This document shows positions 1-7,047 of a DNA stretch of 22,113 bases, in pieces; position 1 is the first letter of the stretch; every line of letters starts with the position of its first letter. Source of the DNA: Candidatus Collierbacteria bacterium RIFOXYD1_FULL_40_9 (GTDB taxonomy: Bacteria; Patescibacteriota; Microgenomatia; UBA1400; MFAQ01); NCBI GenBank assembly GCA_001776275.1, contig MFAQ01000009.1, positions 6,476-28,588 on the forward strand. The letters run 5' to 3'. Below the pieces are notes generated by a model. The model was given only the letters and a program-made list of their open reading frames with translations. It was not told the DNA's origin and did not search any database. A program made the position numbers and the translations under genes.

Positions 1-334
1 TCACAAGTGTCCTTATGTTTATTTTTTTTTCATAAAGAGAATTAAAAATCCCTAAATATTTTTCTAAAAGGGAAGTTTTGTTGCCTGAGGACAAAGAGAG
101 ACAAGCTAAAACCTTTATCCCTTTTTCTGAGACAGACGACAAAAGAGGAAAGAGATTGGAAGTTGTGTTTGCTAGATCTTCTTCTAAATCTAGATGGATA
201 AGCAAATAGTTAGACGTGATAGTTCTGGAATATTTTTTGAACTCGAGCGTTTCCGATTGACATAGAAAATAACTGTCCTCTAAAAGACGATTATTGCTCC
301 ACAGTTGTATTGAGGTCTTTTTTTTGCTAAGCAT
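1..334 (-). CDS. Hypothetical protein, partial (C-terminus beyond left edge)
   Basis: An open frame of 111 codons starts with ATG at 334-332 and runs without a stop to the window edge. An in-frame TAG lies three codons upstream of the ATG, so this start is well defined. The visible part begins MLSKKKTSIQLWSNN and contains alternating hydrophobic strands and helices (for example around residues 43-49 and 73-80) that could be an alpha/beta, perhaps Rossmann-like, fold. I see no diagnostic motif and do not assign a family. No Shine-Dalgarno sequence precedes it. A TATACT box at 349-344 lies nine bases from the ATG. Gene density and normal-looking codons support a real gene, which fills what would otherwise be a long gap. 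Confidence 0.7.
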   Translation of the reverse strand, partial: MLSKKKTSIQLWSNNRLLEDSYFLCQSETLEFKKYSRTITSNYLLIHLDLEEDLANTTSNLFPLLSSVSEKGIKVLACLSLSSGNKTSLLEKYLGIFNSLYEKKINIRTLV

Positions 335-562
335 CTTTATCTAAGTATAAAGGAATCGATTTAATATCTTTTGTTTATAAATTGTTATTACATATTATTT
401 TTTAATATTTAGCCTTATTTATTTAAAAACTTTTGATCTTAATAGTATTTTTTTTAGTTATAACTCTTCACACATGAAAATTTAAGTTCAAGACTAAATA
501 TACTTATCCACATCTGTAAGATGTTAATTATCAGATCTCAATTTTCAGTTATTTTGGGAGAT
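335..562. other. AT-rich intergenic region with a solitary DnaA box and small hairpin
   Basis: This 228-base gap separates the 3' end of rnhA from the start of the left-edge gene. It is very AT-rich. It holds TATACT at 349-344 (minus strand), a perfect TTATCCACA DnaA box at 504-512, and a 6-bp inverted repeat ACATCT/AGATGT with a three-base loop at 510-524 that overlaps the box. The hairpin has no following T-run, so it is a weak terminator candidate. I see no RNA gene. Confidence 0.5.
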
Positions 563-997
563 TTATTTTTGGGAGTCGAGGCAAGAATTAACTAGAGCGT
601 CGGCCTCTTTGTTTTTTTCACGAAGAACATTTACAAAAGTTACTTTTTGGATTTGTTTTTGCAAGATAAGATTTGAAATTTGATTTTTTATTTTTTGATT
701 TAGCTCTCGTAGATGGGGGAGTTTTACTTTGTATAAGCCGTTTATTTGTTTTACTACAAGCTCAGAGTCTAATACAAAAAGAAGGTGGTCAGCCATGATC
801 TTATTTTGGACCAAATAATCTAAAGCTTTGATAACAGCAGTGTACTCGGCAACATTATTAGTGGTTATGCCTAAATATTCGGAAATTTCTCCAATTTTTT
901 GGTTACCAGACTTGAGAATTACACCAATTGCCGAAGGGCCGGGATTACCTCTAGATCCACCGTCTGTATTTATTGTTATTTCACTAAAATCACTCAT
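563..997 (-). CDS. rnhA: Ribonuclease HI family protein
   Basis: This enzyme degrades the RNA strand of RNA-DNA hybrids such as R-loops and primer remnants, in the cytoplasm. The 144-aa protein is a single RNase H domain. The four catalytic acidic residues of the family are visible: Asp12 in TDGGSRGNPG, Glu51 in the NNVAEYTA helix, Asp77 in LDSELVV, and Asp133 in KEADALVN. The short form without an N-terminal hybrid-binding domain resembles the plant/archaeal-like RNase HI of many bacteria. Its start codon overlaps the stop of the upstream O-antigen-ligase-like gene by four bases (ATGA), which suggests translational coupling. Confidence 0.9.
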   Translation of the reverse strand: MSDFSEITINTDGGSRGNPGPSAIGVILKSGNQKIGEISEYLGITTNNVAEYTAVIKALDYLVQNKIMADHLLFVLDSELVVKQINGLYKVKLPHLRELNQKIKNQISNLILQKQIQKVTFVNVLREKNKEADALVNSCLDSQK

Positions 998-2142
998 GTT
1001 TCATATTCTACGGGAAAGGAGGCAAGAAGAATAGTCAGAAGCATTTTGTTTTGAACTAGGGTTAGCCAATAATGATCAAAGAGACCAGTAAGGAGAACGG
1101 CGGACAGAATAAGAGATTGTTTAGGACTTATTTTTGAGAAGTAGAAAGTGATACCTAAGAGAGTAACTCCGACCAAGCCAAATTCTGAGAGAAGTAGCAA
1201 GTAGATATTATGAACTGGTTGTAAATTTTCATAGGTTATTTGGGAACCAGTGAGATTATCATCTAGACCATTTAAGTACGAGCCTAGACCAGTACCAAAG
1301 ATGAGATGATTTTTGATTACTTCGGTTGAGTGACTTATACCAGATAGTCTGGAGCTGATTGTGTAAAGGCTACTATTTAAAGTCTGCGAAAAGTTTATTA
1401 AGACCATTGTTATAAGGAGACTACCTATGAGAACTTTTTTTAGAGAGGTTTTTTTAATAAGATAGAGAGGGAGAAAGAGAATAACATTTTTTGATCCAGA
1501 AACGATAATACTGGCTAGTGTAATTATCTTGGAATAGAAATTTGAGTTAAAAAGTCTTAGAGAGAGTAAAGAAAGAAACATAAACCCTGCCAGCGAGTTG
1601 GCATGGGAAAAGAGCGAAGGGGTGCGAACAAATTCCCTTCCTATGAATTGATACTTAGGAAGGTTTGGGGTAGAGGCGTCAAAGCCTCTTTCTCCTAGCC
1701 AATAAAATAGCCCTCCCAGGGATTTTTGACCTGCAAGTTGGAGAAGTTGAATACCAAAAACAAGAAATATGGATATGTAGAGATATTTTAGATTTTTTTG
1801 AAGTAGATTTTTGCGATTTTTAAGATACAAAAAGAAAAGAAAATACAAAGAAAACTCTATCCATTTGAGAGAAGTAAGAGGAATATTTATTGAGAAATAT
1901 ATATTTACAAAGATTAAGATAAATATAATTTTAAGAAGAGAGAAGTGTTTTTTGATCTCAATAGATATTTTCTTGTTATTTATTACCAGAAGAAAAACAA
2001 TAAGGAGATGTGTTAGATAGATAGTAGGGGAGAGATAATCTATTTTAAGGCCTAAAATTCTAGAGTATTCTGGCCATAAATGTAAACCAAGTTGACTAGG
2101 AAGGAGTACTAGAATAATCCTAAAAATAATATTACTTACCAC
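994..2142 (-). CDS. O-antigen ligase / polymerase-like (Wzy_C family) membrane protein
   Basis: This is a 382-aa protein with about ten or more hydrophobic segments spread along its length. Members of the O-antigen ligase/Wzy polymerase superfamily join or polymerise lipid-linked glycans on the outer face of the cytoplasmic membrane. The supporting features are the multi-spanning topology, a large loop in the middle, and a HLIFGTGLGSYLNG stretch near residue 280 that matches the G-x-G-x-G region of the Wzy_C domain. The exact substrate cannot be read from sequence, and CPR cells may use it for cell-surface polysaccharide or glycoprotein. The start is GTG, with an in-frame stop four codons upstream. 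A TATAAA box at 2156-2151 lies eight bases from it. Confidence 0.7.
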   Translation of the reverse strand: MVSNIIFRIILVLLPSQLGLHLWPEYSRILGLKIDYLSPTIYLTHLLIVFLLVINNKKISIEIKKHFSLLKIIFILIFVNIYFSINIPLTSLKWIEFSLYFLFFLYLKNRKNLLQKNLKYLYISIFLVFGIQLLQLAGQKSLGGLFYWLGERGFDASTPNLPKYQFIGREFVRTPSLFSHANSLAGFMFLSLLSLRLFNSNFYSKIITLASIIVSGSKNVILFLPLYLIKKTSLKKVLIGSLLITMVLINFSQTLNSSLYTISSRLSGISHSTEVIKNHLIFGTGLGSYLNGLDDNLTGSQITYENLQPVHNIYLLLLSEFGLVGVTLLGITFYFSKISPKQSLILSAVLLTGLFDHYWLTLVQNKMLLTILLASFPVEYET

Positions 2143-2150
2143 AAATGTAT

Positions 2151-2156
2151 TTTATA
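2151..2156 (-). promoter_or_regulatory. Putative -10 box for the O-antigen-ligase-like gene
   Basis: TATAAA on the minus strand ends eight bases before the GTG start. There is no Shine-Dalgarno sequence between them. It lies in the short gap after khpB. A convincing -35 box is not seen. Confidence 0.35.
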
Positions 2157-2162
2157 GTACCA

Positions 2163-2615
2163 TTAGACAGGTATTACGACCATTTGTCGTAGAGGTGGCA
2201 CTCCACGAGACTCCGTTTTTATATCAGATCTTTCTGAAAGATACATATGGACTATTCTTCTCTCGTATGAGCTTAAATTGGGAAGAATTATCTCTTTCTT
2301 AAGAGTAACAGCTTTCTCAACAGCTGAGTCTGCAATTTCCTTGAGAGCTTCTTCGCGGCGCTCTTGATAGTCATTTACATTTAGGTGGATCTTTGGCCAA
2401 ACATTAAATCGTTGAAAAAGAATGAGAGAAAATATCATACGTAAAGACGATAATGATTCACCGTGTCTACCAACAAAAACTCCCGCAGATTCAACTGGCA
2501 AGCTTAAGGTTATATTTATATTTTCTTCCTCTAGTTCAATCTTATATTGGTTTTCGTCAAGGTTGAGTTGAGAAAGTATGTTACCAATTATTTCAGAGAC
2601 TTTTAGTTGATCCAT
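2163..2615 (-). CDS. khpB: KhpB/Jag-type RNA-binding protein (KH and R3H domains)
   Basis: KhpB (Jag/EloR) is an RNA-binding protein that in Gram-positive bacteria works with KhpA and affects cell elongation and wall synthesis. The 150-aa protein has a KH domain with the GRHG loop at residues 49-52, which corresponds to GxxG. It is followed by an R3H domain at about 88-150 with the R-x3-H signature (Arg119/His123) and the conserved tail SRGVPPLRQMVVIPV. The N-terminal Jag-N domain of longer homologues is absent. The gene sits directly downstream of yidC with an eight-base gap, which is the classical order in bacterial origin regions and supports the call. Confidence 0.92.
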   Translation of the reverse strand: MDQLKVSEIIGNILSQLNLDENQYKIELEEENINITLSLPVESAGVFVGRHGESLSSLRMIFSLILFQRFNVWPKIHLNVNDYQERREEALKEIADSAVEKAVTLKKEIILPNLSSYERRIVHMYLSERSDIKTESRGVPPLRQMVVIPV

Positions 2616-2623
2616 TTTTTTGT

Positions 2624-3361
2624 TTATTTAAATTTTAAGGCTAGGATGTTTTTTATTTTAACCAATCCACCGAGACCAGAGAAGTAATATTGTTGTACTA
2701 TTGAAAAAATTGTAGAAAACACCCAGTAGAGAACCAGACCAGACTGGAAGTTGATACTGACGACTGTAGTCATGATTGGCATCATGTAGAGCATTTGTTG
2801 TTGCATGGTTTGGGCCATTTCCAAATTGTCTTCCTCTTTTTTCTTTTCTACTTGTGACTTGGGATTGTGAACATGAGATTCAACACCACTTTGCATCATA
2901 AGAGAAAAGATAAACTGTGTTATTCCAGAAAGAATTGGCATTATATAAGTTTTGTCTGGTTTGGTTAGATCTAAATACAAGAAGTAAGGGTTCATAGTAA
3001 TACCAGCAATAGAGGGCTGTTTTAAGAAATTCATAAAAACGTTGTAGAGAGAAATAAGGATGAGAATTTGGATAATTTGAGGAAGACAACCTGAGAGAGG
3101 ATTAATCCCTTTTTCTTTATAAAGCTTCATTTGAGCTTCTTGTAATTCTTTTTTGTCGGCGTGTTTGCTTTTGAGGGCATCTAGTTCGGGCTTTAATTTC
3201 TGAATCGCTTTGGCTGACCTCATGGAAGGAATAACTAGTGGCAGCAAAAGAACCTTAATAAAGATGGTTACTAGAATAATAGAAAAACCAAGATTACCAC
3301 CAACAAGTTTGTAGAAGAAACTTAAAAGTTGATAAATTGTGTAGTTTAGGGGCTCGAGCAT
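2624..3361 (-). CDS. yidC: Membrane protein insertase YidC/Oxa1 family
   Basis: YidC inserts and folds proteins in the cytoplasmic membrane, alone or with SecYEG. The 245-aa protein is the short Gram-positive/CPR form without the large periplasmic domain. The visible parts are TM1 (about 24-45), the conserved groove arginine Arg48 in IPSMRSAK, a charged cytoplasmic hairpin (50-90), TM2 (97-115), TM3 (139-158), and a final hydrophobic pair (191-228). The Oxa1 landmarks NPLSGCLPQIIQ and QSGLVLYWVFS are present. It has no obvious lipoprotein signal. It lies 19 bases after yidD and eight before khpB in the rpmH-rnpA-yidD-yidC-khpB run. Confidence 0.95.
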   Translation of the reverse strand: MLEPLNYTIYQLLSFFYKLVGGNLGFSIILVTIFIKVLLLPLVIPSMRSAKAIQKLKPELDALKSKHADKKELQEAQMKLYKEKGINPLSGCLPQIIQILILISLYNVFMNFLKQPSIAGITMNPYFLYLDLTKPDKTYIMPILSGITQFIFSLMMQSGVESHVHNPKSQVEKKKEEDNLEMAQTMQQQMLYMMPIMTTVVSINFQSGLVLYWVFSTIFSIVQQYYFSGLGGLVKIKNILALKFK

Positions 3362-3380
3362 ATGTTTTTGATTTTATCAC

Positions 3381-3599
3381 CTAAGGAAGGGGATCGACAC
3401 CACCTTTAAAAAGAGGATTGCAGCGGAGGAGTCTTACTGTCGACAAGTAGAGAGCTTTAGATAAACTATATTTTTTAAAGGCTAATTTGGAGTATTCTGA
3501 ACAAGTAGGGTAAAAGCGACAACCTTGACTGGAGCCAAAAAGAGTTTTGGTCAGAATATGCAAGTATGGAGAAATATGTTTTTGATATATGTGAATCAT
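3381..3599 (-). CDS. yidD: Membrane protein insertion efficiency factor YidD
   Basis: YidD is a small membrane-associated protein that helps YidC-dependent insertion. The diagnostic CRFYPTCSEY block and the later RCNPLFKGGVDPLP tail match the family. I place the start at ATG 3599, giving 72 aa beginning MIHIYQKHISPYL, because family members begin just before the IxxYQKxISP motif. A GTG five codons upstream (3614) is also open, but it lies inside a palindromic repeat, so it would add repeat-derived residues. The gene follows rnpA and precedes yidC, as in most bacteria. Confidence 0.92.
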   Translation of the reverse strand: MIHIYQKHISPYLHILTKTLFGSSQGCRFYPTCSEYSKLAFKKYSLSKALYLSTVRLLRCNPLFKGGVDPLP

Positions 3600-3604
3600 T
3601 TTCT

Positions 3605-3632
3605 GGATTGCCACGCTACGCTCGCAATGACG
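3605..3632. repeat. Short GC-rich imperfect palindrome (TTGCGAGCGTAGCGTGGCAA type)
   Basis: Positions 3605-3632 read on the minus strand contain ATTGCGAGCGTAGCGTGGCAAT. The outer ATTGC/GCAAT arms form an inverted repeat, and the element is far more GC-rich than its surroundings. Closely similar GTCATTGCGAGC elements are widespread small palindromic repeats in unrelated bacterial genomes; I state this from memory. It fills the gap between rnpA and yidD and lies immediately before the yidD start. Confidence 0.6.
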
Positions 3633-3639
3633 ATATTTT

Positions 3640-3978
3640 TTATTTTAACTTTGAGACAAGTTGAGCAAAATCAGCAAGTAGGTCAGAGAAGGAAGTTGTA
3701 AGAATAGTACTTTTTGGATAAACCAAGTAAGACCCTACAGGAAAGTTACCAAGAAGCTGATAAATAAGACTAGAGCTAAGGCGGCGAATTTTATGGCGAT
3801 CATGAGCCTTGCGAGCAACTTTTTTGGAGACAACTATGGCAAATTTAAGTTCTGTAGATATTGGATCGTAGATCGTAGATTTAATGAGAGTAAAATAATT
3901 TGAGTAGAATTTTTTACCTCCCAAAAAAATCTCTTTACTGGTGCGCAAAGAGAGACGATTAGTCTTGGGAAGTGCCAT
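3640..3978 (-). CDS. rnpA: Ribonuclease P protein component
   Basis: RnpA is the protein subunit that helps RNase P RNA trim the 5' leader of tRNA precursors. The 112-aa protein keeps the core FAIVVSKKVARKAHDRHKIRR (about 47-67). This corresponds to the family motif SKKxxxxAxxRNxxKRxxR, but the usual Arg-Asn is Asp-Arg here. The family's N-terminal aromatic-rich segment (KFYSNYFTLI) is present. Residues about 33-39 (KSTIYDP) are encoded by a GATCGTAGATCGTAGAT repeat, an apparent in-frame insertion in a loop. The gene starts two bases after the rpmH stop, consistent with one transcript. Confidence 0.93.
   Translation of the reverse strand: MALPKTNRLSLRTSKEIFLGGKKFYSNYFTLIKSTIYDPISTELKFAIVVSKKVARKAHDRHKIRRLSSSLIYQLLGNFPVGSYLVYPKSTILTTSFSDLLADFAQLVSKLK
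3864..3880. repeat. Dispersed GATCGTAGAT repeat, copy inside rnpA
   Basis: The sequence GATCGTAGATCGTAGAT is two overlapping GATCGTA units. Sixteen of its bases recur exactly at 14163-14178. This copy is in frame in rnpA and encodes part of a loop before the conserved SKK core. Confidence 0.6.
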
Positions 3979-3980
3979 TT

Positions 3981-4121
3981 TTAAACTAAGGCAAGTTTAG
4001 TTCGACCTTTGGCTCTTCTGCGCTTTATGACATTTTGTCCAGACGAAGTGGCCATTTTGGCTCTAAATCCGTGTTTTCTGACTCTTTTGATGCTTTTTGG
4101 TTGATAGACTCTTTTTGGCAT
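3981..4121 (-). CDS. rpmH: 50S ribosomal protein L34
   Basis: L34 is a small basic protein of the large ribosomal subunit. The frame encodes 46 residues, starting MPKRVYQPKSIKRVRKHGFR and ending in the basic stretch KRRRAKGRTKLALV, with TAA at 3983-3981. The length and the R/K-rich pattern with HGFRAKM match the family, whose usual start is MKRTYQPS. It is the first gene of the leftward rpmH-rnpA-yidD-yidC-khpB cluster, divergent from dnaA. A perfect TATAAT lies exactly six bases upstream of the ATG, so the message is probably leaderless. Confidence 0.97.
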   Translation of the reverse strand: MPKRVYQPKSIKRVRKHGFRAKMATSSGQNVIKRRRAKGRTKLALV

Positions 4122-4127
4122 GGTTGT

Positions 4128-4156
4128 ATTATAACTTAAGTTTGATAGATCGTGAA
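4128..4156 (-). promoter_or_regulatory. Promoter of rpmH (leaderless type)
   Basis: On the minus strand, TTCACG (4156-4151) is followed after 17 bases by a perfect TATAAT (4133-4128), then six bases ACAACC and the ATG. With standard spacing, transcription would start at or next to the A of the start codon. The -35 lies inside a copy of the dispersed GATC repeat. Confidence 0.65.
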
Positions 4157-4167
4157 TTGTAGATCCT
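4144..4167. repeat. Dispersed GATC-type repeat, copy between rpmH and dnaA
   Basis: The stretch contains TAGATCGTGAATTGTAGATCCT, sharing the TAGATC-GT and TAGATCCT blocks with the copy at 14147-14193. It overlaps the putative -35 box of rpmH. Confidence 0.45.
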
Positions 4168-4247
4168 AAATATTTTTTTGGATGATTAGTTTCGGGAAAA
4201 TTGGGGGTTGTAAAAATGTGGAAAACTTACCAGAATGGAACTTAAAT

Positions 4248-5621
4248 ATGGACAGTGATTCTCTTTGGATATCAATTTGTGGGGAACTAGGGAGTCTCCT
4301 TTCGGGGGCTAGTCTAAATGCGTGGATTAAGCCGTGTTTTATTAATTCTGTCACCGACTTAACCAATGACAGAGTCATTATAGAAGTAGCAACTCCGACA
4401 GCTTACCACACCAAAACGATAGAAGAAAAATTTTACCTTAGTATCAAACAGTCAGCGGAGAAAATAACTGGTAAAAAGTGTGACATAGCCTTTATAGTAG
4501 TGACAAGAAAAGTGGAAGAGACAAAAAGACAAAGTACGGCACCAGCCGATGTTCCGAAGTTAGAGTTATTTAAAGAATCAGAGAGGAACGACAGTACTAC
4601 GGCAAACCTAAACCTTCGATATACATTTGATACCTACATGGTAGGAGGGTCTAATCGCTTGGCTTTTGCTGCAGCCAAGTCAGTAGTTGATTACCCGGGG
4701 AGCAGACACAACCCACTGTTTATTTACGGGGGAGTAGGAGTAGGAAAAACACACTTAATGCATGCAGTAGGACACGAGCTAATCAAAAAAGGAGTAGGTA
4801 AGGTAGTCTGTGTTACTAGCGAGCAATTTACAAACGACCTTGTAGCTTCCTTTAGATCAAAAATGACCGACGCTTTTAAAAAAAAGTACAGACAAGTTGG
4901 AGCTTTGCTAATTGACGATGTACAGTTTTTTGGTGGCAAAGAACAAACACAAGAAGAGTTCTTCCACACCTTCAACGAACTAACAAACAAACAGGCGCAA
5001 ATAATAATGACCAGCGACAGAAAACCGCAAGAAATACAAGGACTAGAAGATAGACTTAAAAGTAGATTTTTGGGGGGGATGATGGTGGACATTGGACTGC
5101 CTGACTTTGAGATGCGTCTTGCCATATTGAGACAAAGAGCTGAAGAGACAAAAGCAAAGGTGGATGATGGTGCTTATGAGCTAATTGCTAACAGTTATCA
5201 GACCAATAGTAGAGAACTAGAAGGAACCTTTATGAGATTGGTGACGACAGCAGAAATAAAAGGGGGAATCTTAACCAAGGAAATTGTCCAAGAGACAATG
5301 GGTCTACCTGCTGAATCAATTAGGGAGGTAAAAGTGAGACCAATAAAATTAATTTCGACAGTGGCTAAGTATTTTGACTTTAAAAATAAAGAGCTGCTTG
5401 GCTCTAGTAGGAAAGCAGACCTGGTAGTTGCCCGACATATTGCAATGTATCTACTTCGCGAAACTTTAGGAATACAACACGCGAAAGTAGGAGAACTAAT
5501 GGGGGGAAGAGATCATACAACGGTAATGCATGCGGTGGAAAAAATAGAGAGAGAATTAAAGGAAAATAACACAGAAACAAGAAGTAAGGTTATGGCTATT
5601 AAGCAGGCCTTGTACACATAG
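4248..5621 (+). CDS. dnaA: Chromosomal replication initiator protein DnaA
   Basis: DnaA binds origin boxes, assembles as an ATP-bound filament, melts the duplex and helps load helicase. With the start at ATG 4248 the protein has 457 aa and begins MDSDSLWISICGELGSLL, the normal start of domain I. The frame extends 22 codons further (to 4182), but those residues do not resemble DnaA. The AAA+ domain shows Walker A GGVGVGKT (161-168), Walker B LLIDDVQFF (220-228) and the sensor/arginine region EDRLKSRF. Domain IV ends with the box-recognition signature GRDHTTVMHAV. It is divergent from rpmH and directly precedes the origin. A possible promoter is TTGTAA (4208-4213), a 17-base gap and CAGAAT (4231-4236). 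Confidence 0.97.
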   Translation: MDSDSLWISICGELGSLLSGASLNAWIKPCFINSVTDLTNDRVIIEVATPTAYHTKTIEEKFYLSIKQSAEKITGKKCDIAFIVVTRKVEETKRQSTAPADVPKLELFKESERNDSTTANLNLRYTFDTYMVGGSNRLAFAAAKSVVDYPGSRHNPLFIYGGVGVGKTHLMHAVGHELIKKGVGKVVCVTSEQFTNDLVASFRSKMTDAFKKKYRQVGALLIDDVQFFGGKEQTQEEFFHTFNELTNKQAQIIMTSDRKPQEIQGLEDRLKSRFLGGMMVDIGLPDFEMRLAILRQRAEETKAKVDDGAYELIANSYQTNSRELEGTFMRLVTTAEIKGGILTKEIVQETMGLPAESIREVKVRPIKLISTVAKYFDFKNKELLGSSRKADLVVARHIAMYLLRETLGIQHAKVGELMGGRDHTTVMHAVEKIERELKENNTETRSKVMAIKQALYT

Positions 5622-5916
5622 TTATCAACAAGTTGTCAACATAGTGTGGATAAGTAAAAGAAAAGAGGATAGATAATTTTTATTTTTAGATATGGTGGAT
5701 AAATAACTAAAGTTATCCAGAAATCTATAAACAAACTTGGTGAGTTTTACGAATAAAAACGTGCCTATCTTTTAGAGTATTGGATATAAAAAGATTGATA
5801 AGTCTGTTAATCTTTGGTTAACAACACTAACTTTAGGCTCGAGTTGAACTTGGTATAAACATATCCCCACCCTCTACTAATATAACTACTATATTTTTAT
5901 ATATATTTAATTAAAT
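5610..5916. other. oriC: Chromosomal replication origin oriC (DnaA boxes, trio-like tract, AT-rich unwinding region)
   Basis: The end of dnaA and the dnaA-dnaN gap hold a run of DnaA boxes: TTGTACACA 5610-5618, TTATCAACA 5622-5630, TTGTCAACA 5633-5641, TGTGGATAA 5645-5653 (reverse, perfect), GGTGGATAA 5694-5702 (reverse), TTATCCAGA 5713-5721, and weaker CTATAAACA 5725-5733 and GTATAAACA 5853-5861. Next come a C-rich block CCCCACCC (5865-5872), a CTA-rich tract CTACTAATATAACTACTAT (5874-5892) and the A/T-only stretch 5891-5916. The last three match the order box, GC cluster, DnaA-trio, AT-rich unwinding region described for Bacillus subtilis. No protein gene is seen between 5622 and 5937. Confidence 0.88.
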
Positions 5917-5922
5917 TAGGAG

Positions 5923-5931
5923 TGTTAGAAT
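5923..5931 (+). promoter_or_regulatory. Extended -10 promoter element of dnaN
   Basis: TGTTAGAAT gives an extended -10 (TG-n-TAGAAT). It ends six bases before the dnaN ATG at 5938, which predicts a start of transcription at the start codon. An AGGAG at 5918-5922 lies too far upstream (15 bases from the ATG) to be an ideal Shine-Dalgarno site and would be lost from a leaderless transcript. Confidence 0.5.
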
Positions 5932-5937
5932 AGATCA

Positions 5938-7047
5938 ATGAAATTTGAAGTATCATCAGTCGAATTAAAAAGAGCACTTGGCGTAGTCTTTAAAGGAATA
6001 AGTAATAAACCTCATTTACCAATTCTGTCTGGACTGCTAATTCGAGTAAAGAATAACGTAACTAGTTTAACGGCAACCGATTTGGAAATAAGCTTTTGGA
6101 TGGAAATAGAAGCGACGGTAAAGGAAGAGGGTGAAGTAGTTGTTCCTGCAAGATTATTTTATGACTTAGTTTCCACATTAGAAGAAGGCCGAATTAATAT
6201 AGAAGTATCGGAACTTAAGATGAAGATTTTAGCTAAGGGTGTGGATACTGAAATTCTTTGTCAGTCGGCTGATGATTATCCAGTTATTCCAACTTCAAAC
6301 ACAAAAGGAATTACTATTAATTCATCTGAATTTAGAAAAAAAATTGATAAAGTCATAATGTCTTCAGCTAAGGATGATACTAGACCAATCCTTACAGGTA
6401 TTTTGTTTAAGATAACAGGCAAGGATATTACTTTTGTAGCTACCGATGGGTTTAGGCTGTCGGTCAATGTAATGGAATTAAAGGCCAATGGTGAATCCAC
6501 AGAAGAGAAGGTTATAATCCCTTCTAGGTCACTTGGAGAGCTTCTGAAGGTCATATCAGAACTAACTGCAGAAAGTTTTAGAGTTGAGATAGACAAGCAC
6601 TCTAAGCAGGTAATTTTTGTTTTTTCAGGAATGGAGATGAGTAGTCGAATTTTGGACGGAGAATTTCCTCCTTACCAACAAATAATTCCAAATACATACA
6701 CAACAAAAATTTCTTTGGATAAGCAGAGTTTGGTGTCGGCAGTGAAGAGGGCTAGTTTGTTTGCAAGGGAGTCGGCCAATGTTATAAGAGTTAAAGTCGA
6801 AGACAAGCTGCTGGTGAGCGCGGAAAATAGCCAAATAGGAAGCAACGTTACAGAAATCGAAGGAAAAATAGAGGGTGAGAAGATAAATGTGGCCTTTAAC
6901 GCAAAATATTTGTTGGATTTTTTACCTGTAGTTGAGAGTGACTTTGTAGAATGGGAGACCGAGGGAGAGCTCAAACCAAGTGTGTTTAGGGATAGTAAGG
7001 ATGAGAAGTGGTTACAGGTGGTAATGCCTATAAGGACTCAGAGTTAA
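5938..7047 (+). CDS. dnaN: DNA polymerase III beta subunit (sliding clamp)
   Basis: DnaN forms the ring-shaped dimer that tethers DNA polymerase III to DNA and recruits many repair and replication factors. The 369-aa length is normal and three clamp domains fit it. Recognisable landmarks are the start MKFEVSSVELKRAL, the LPILSGLLI segment, TATDLEIS, ATDGFRLSV in domain 2, DGEFPPYQQIIP in domain 3, and the C-terminal VVMPIRTQS that corresponds to the VMPMRL tail. It follows dnaA across the origin, as usual. Its 3' end overlaps that of the convergent membrane-protein gene by 20 bases, so no terminator fits between them. Confidence 0.97.
   Translation: MKFEVSSVELKRALGVVFKGISNKPHLPILSGLLIRVKNNVTSLTATDLEISFWMEIEATVKEEGEVVVPARLFYDLVSTLEEGRINIEVSELKMKILAKGVDTEILCQSADDYPVIPTSNTKGITINSSEFRKKIDKVIMSSAKDDTRPILTGILFKITGKDITFVATDGFRLSVNVMELKANGESTEEKVIIPSRSLGELLKVISELTAESFRVEIDKHSKQVIFVFSGMEMSSRILDGEFPPYQQIIPNTYTTKISLDKQSLVSAVKRASLFARESANVIRVKVEDKLLVSAENSQIGSNVTEIEGKIEGEKINVAFNAKYLLDFLPVVESDFVEWETEGELKPSVFRDSKDEKWLQVVMPIRTQS

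Noticed and set aside
1..360. Possible structured RNA (tmRNA, SRP or RNase P RNA) in the left region
   Set aside because: None of the conserved RNA sequence blocks are present on either strand, and an unbroken minus-strand coding frame explains the stretch.
4182..4247. Longer DnaA starting at ATG 4182
   Set aside because: The extra 22 residues do not resemble domain I, whereas MDSDSLWISICGEL at 4248 is the normal DnaA start.
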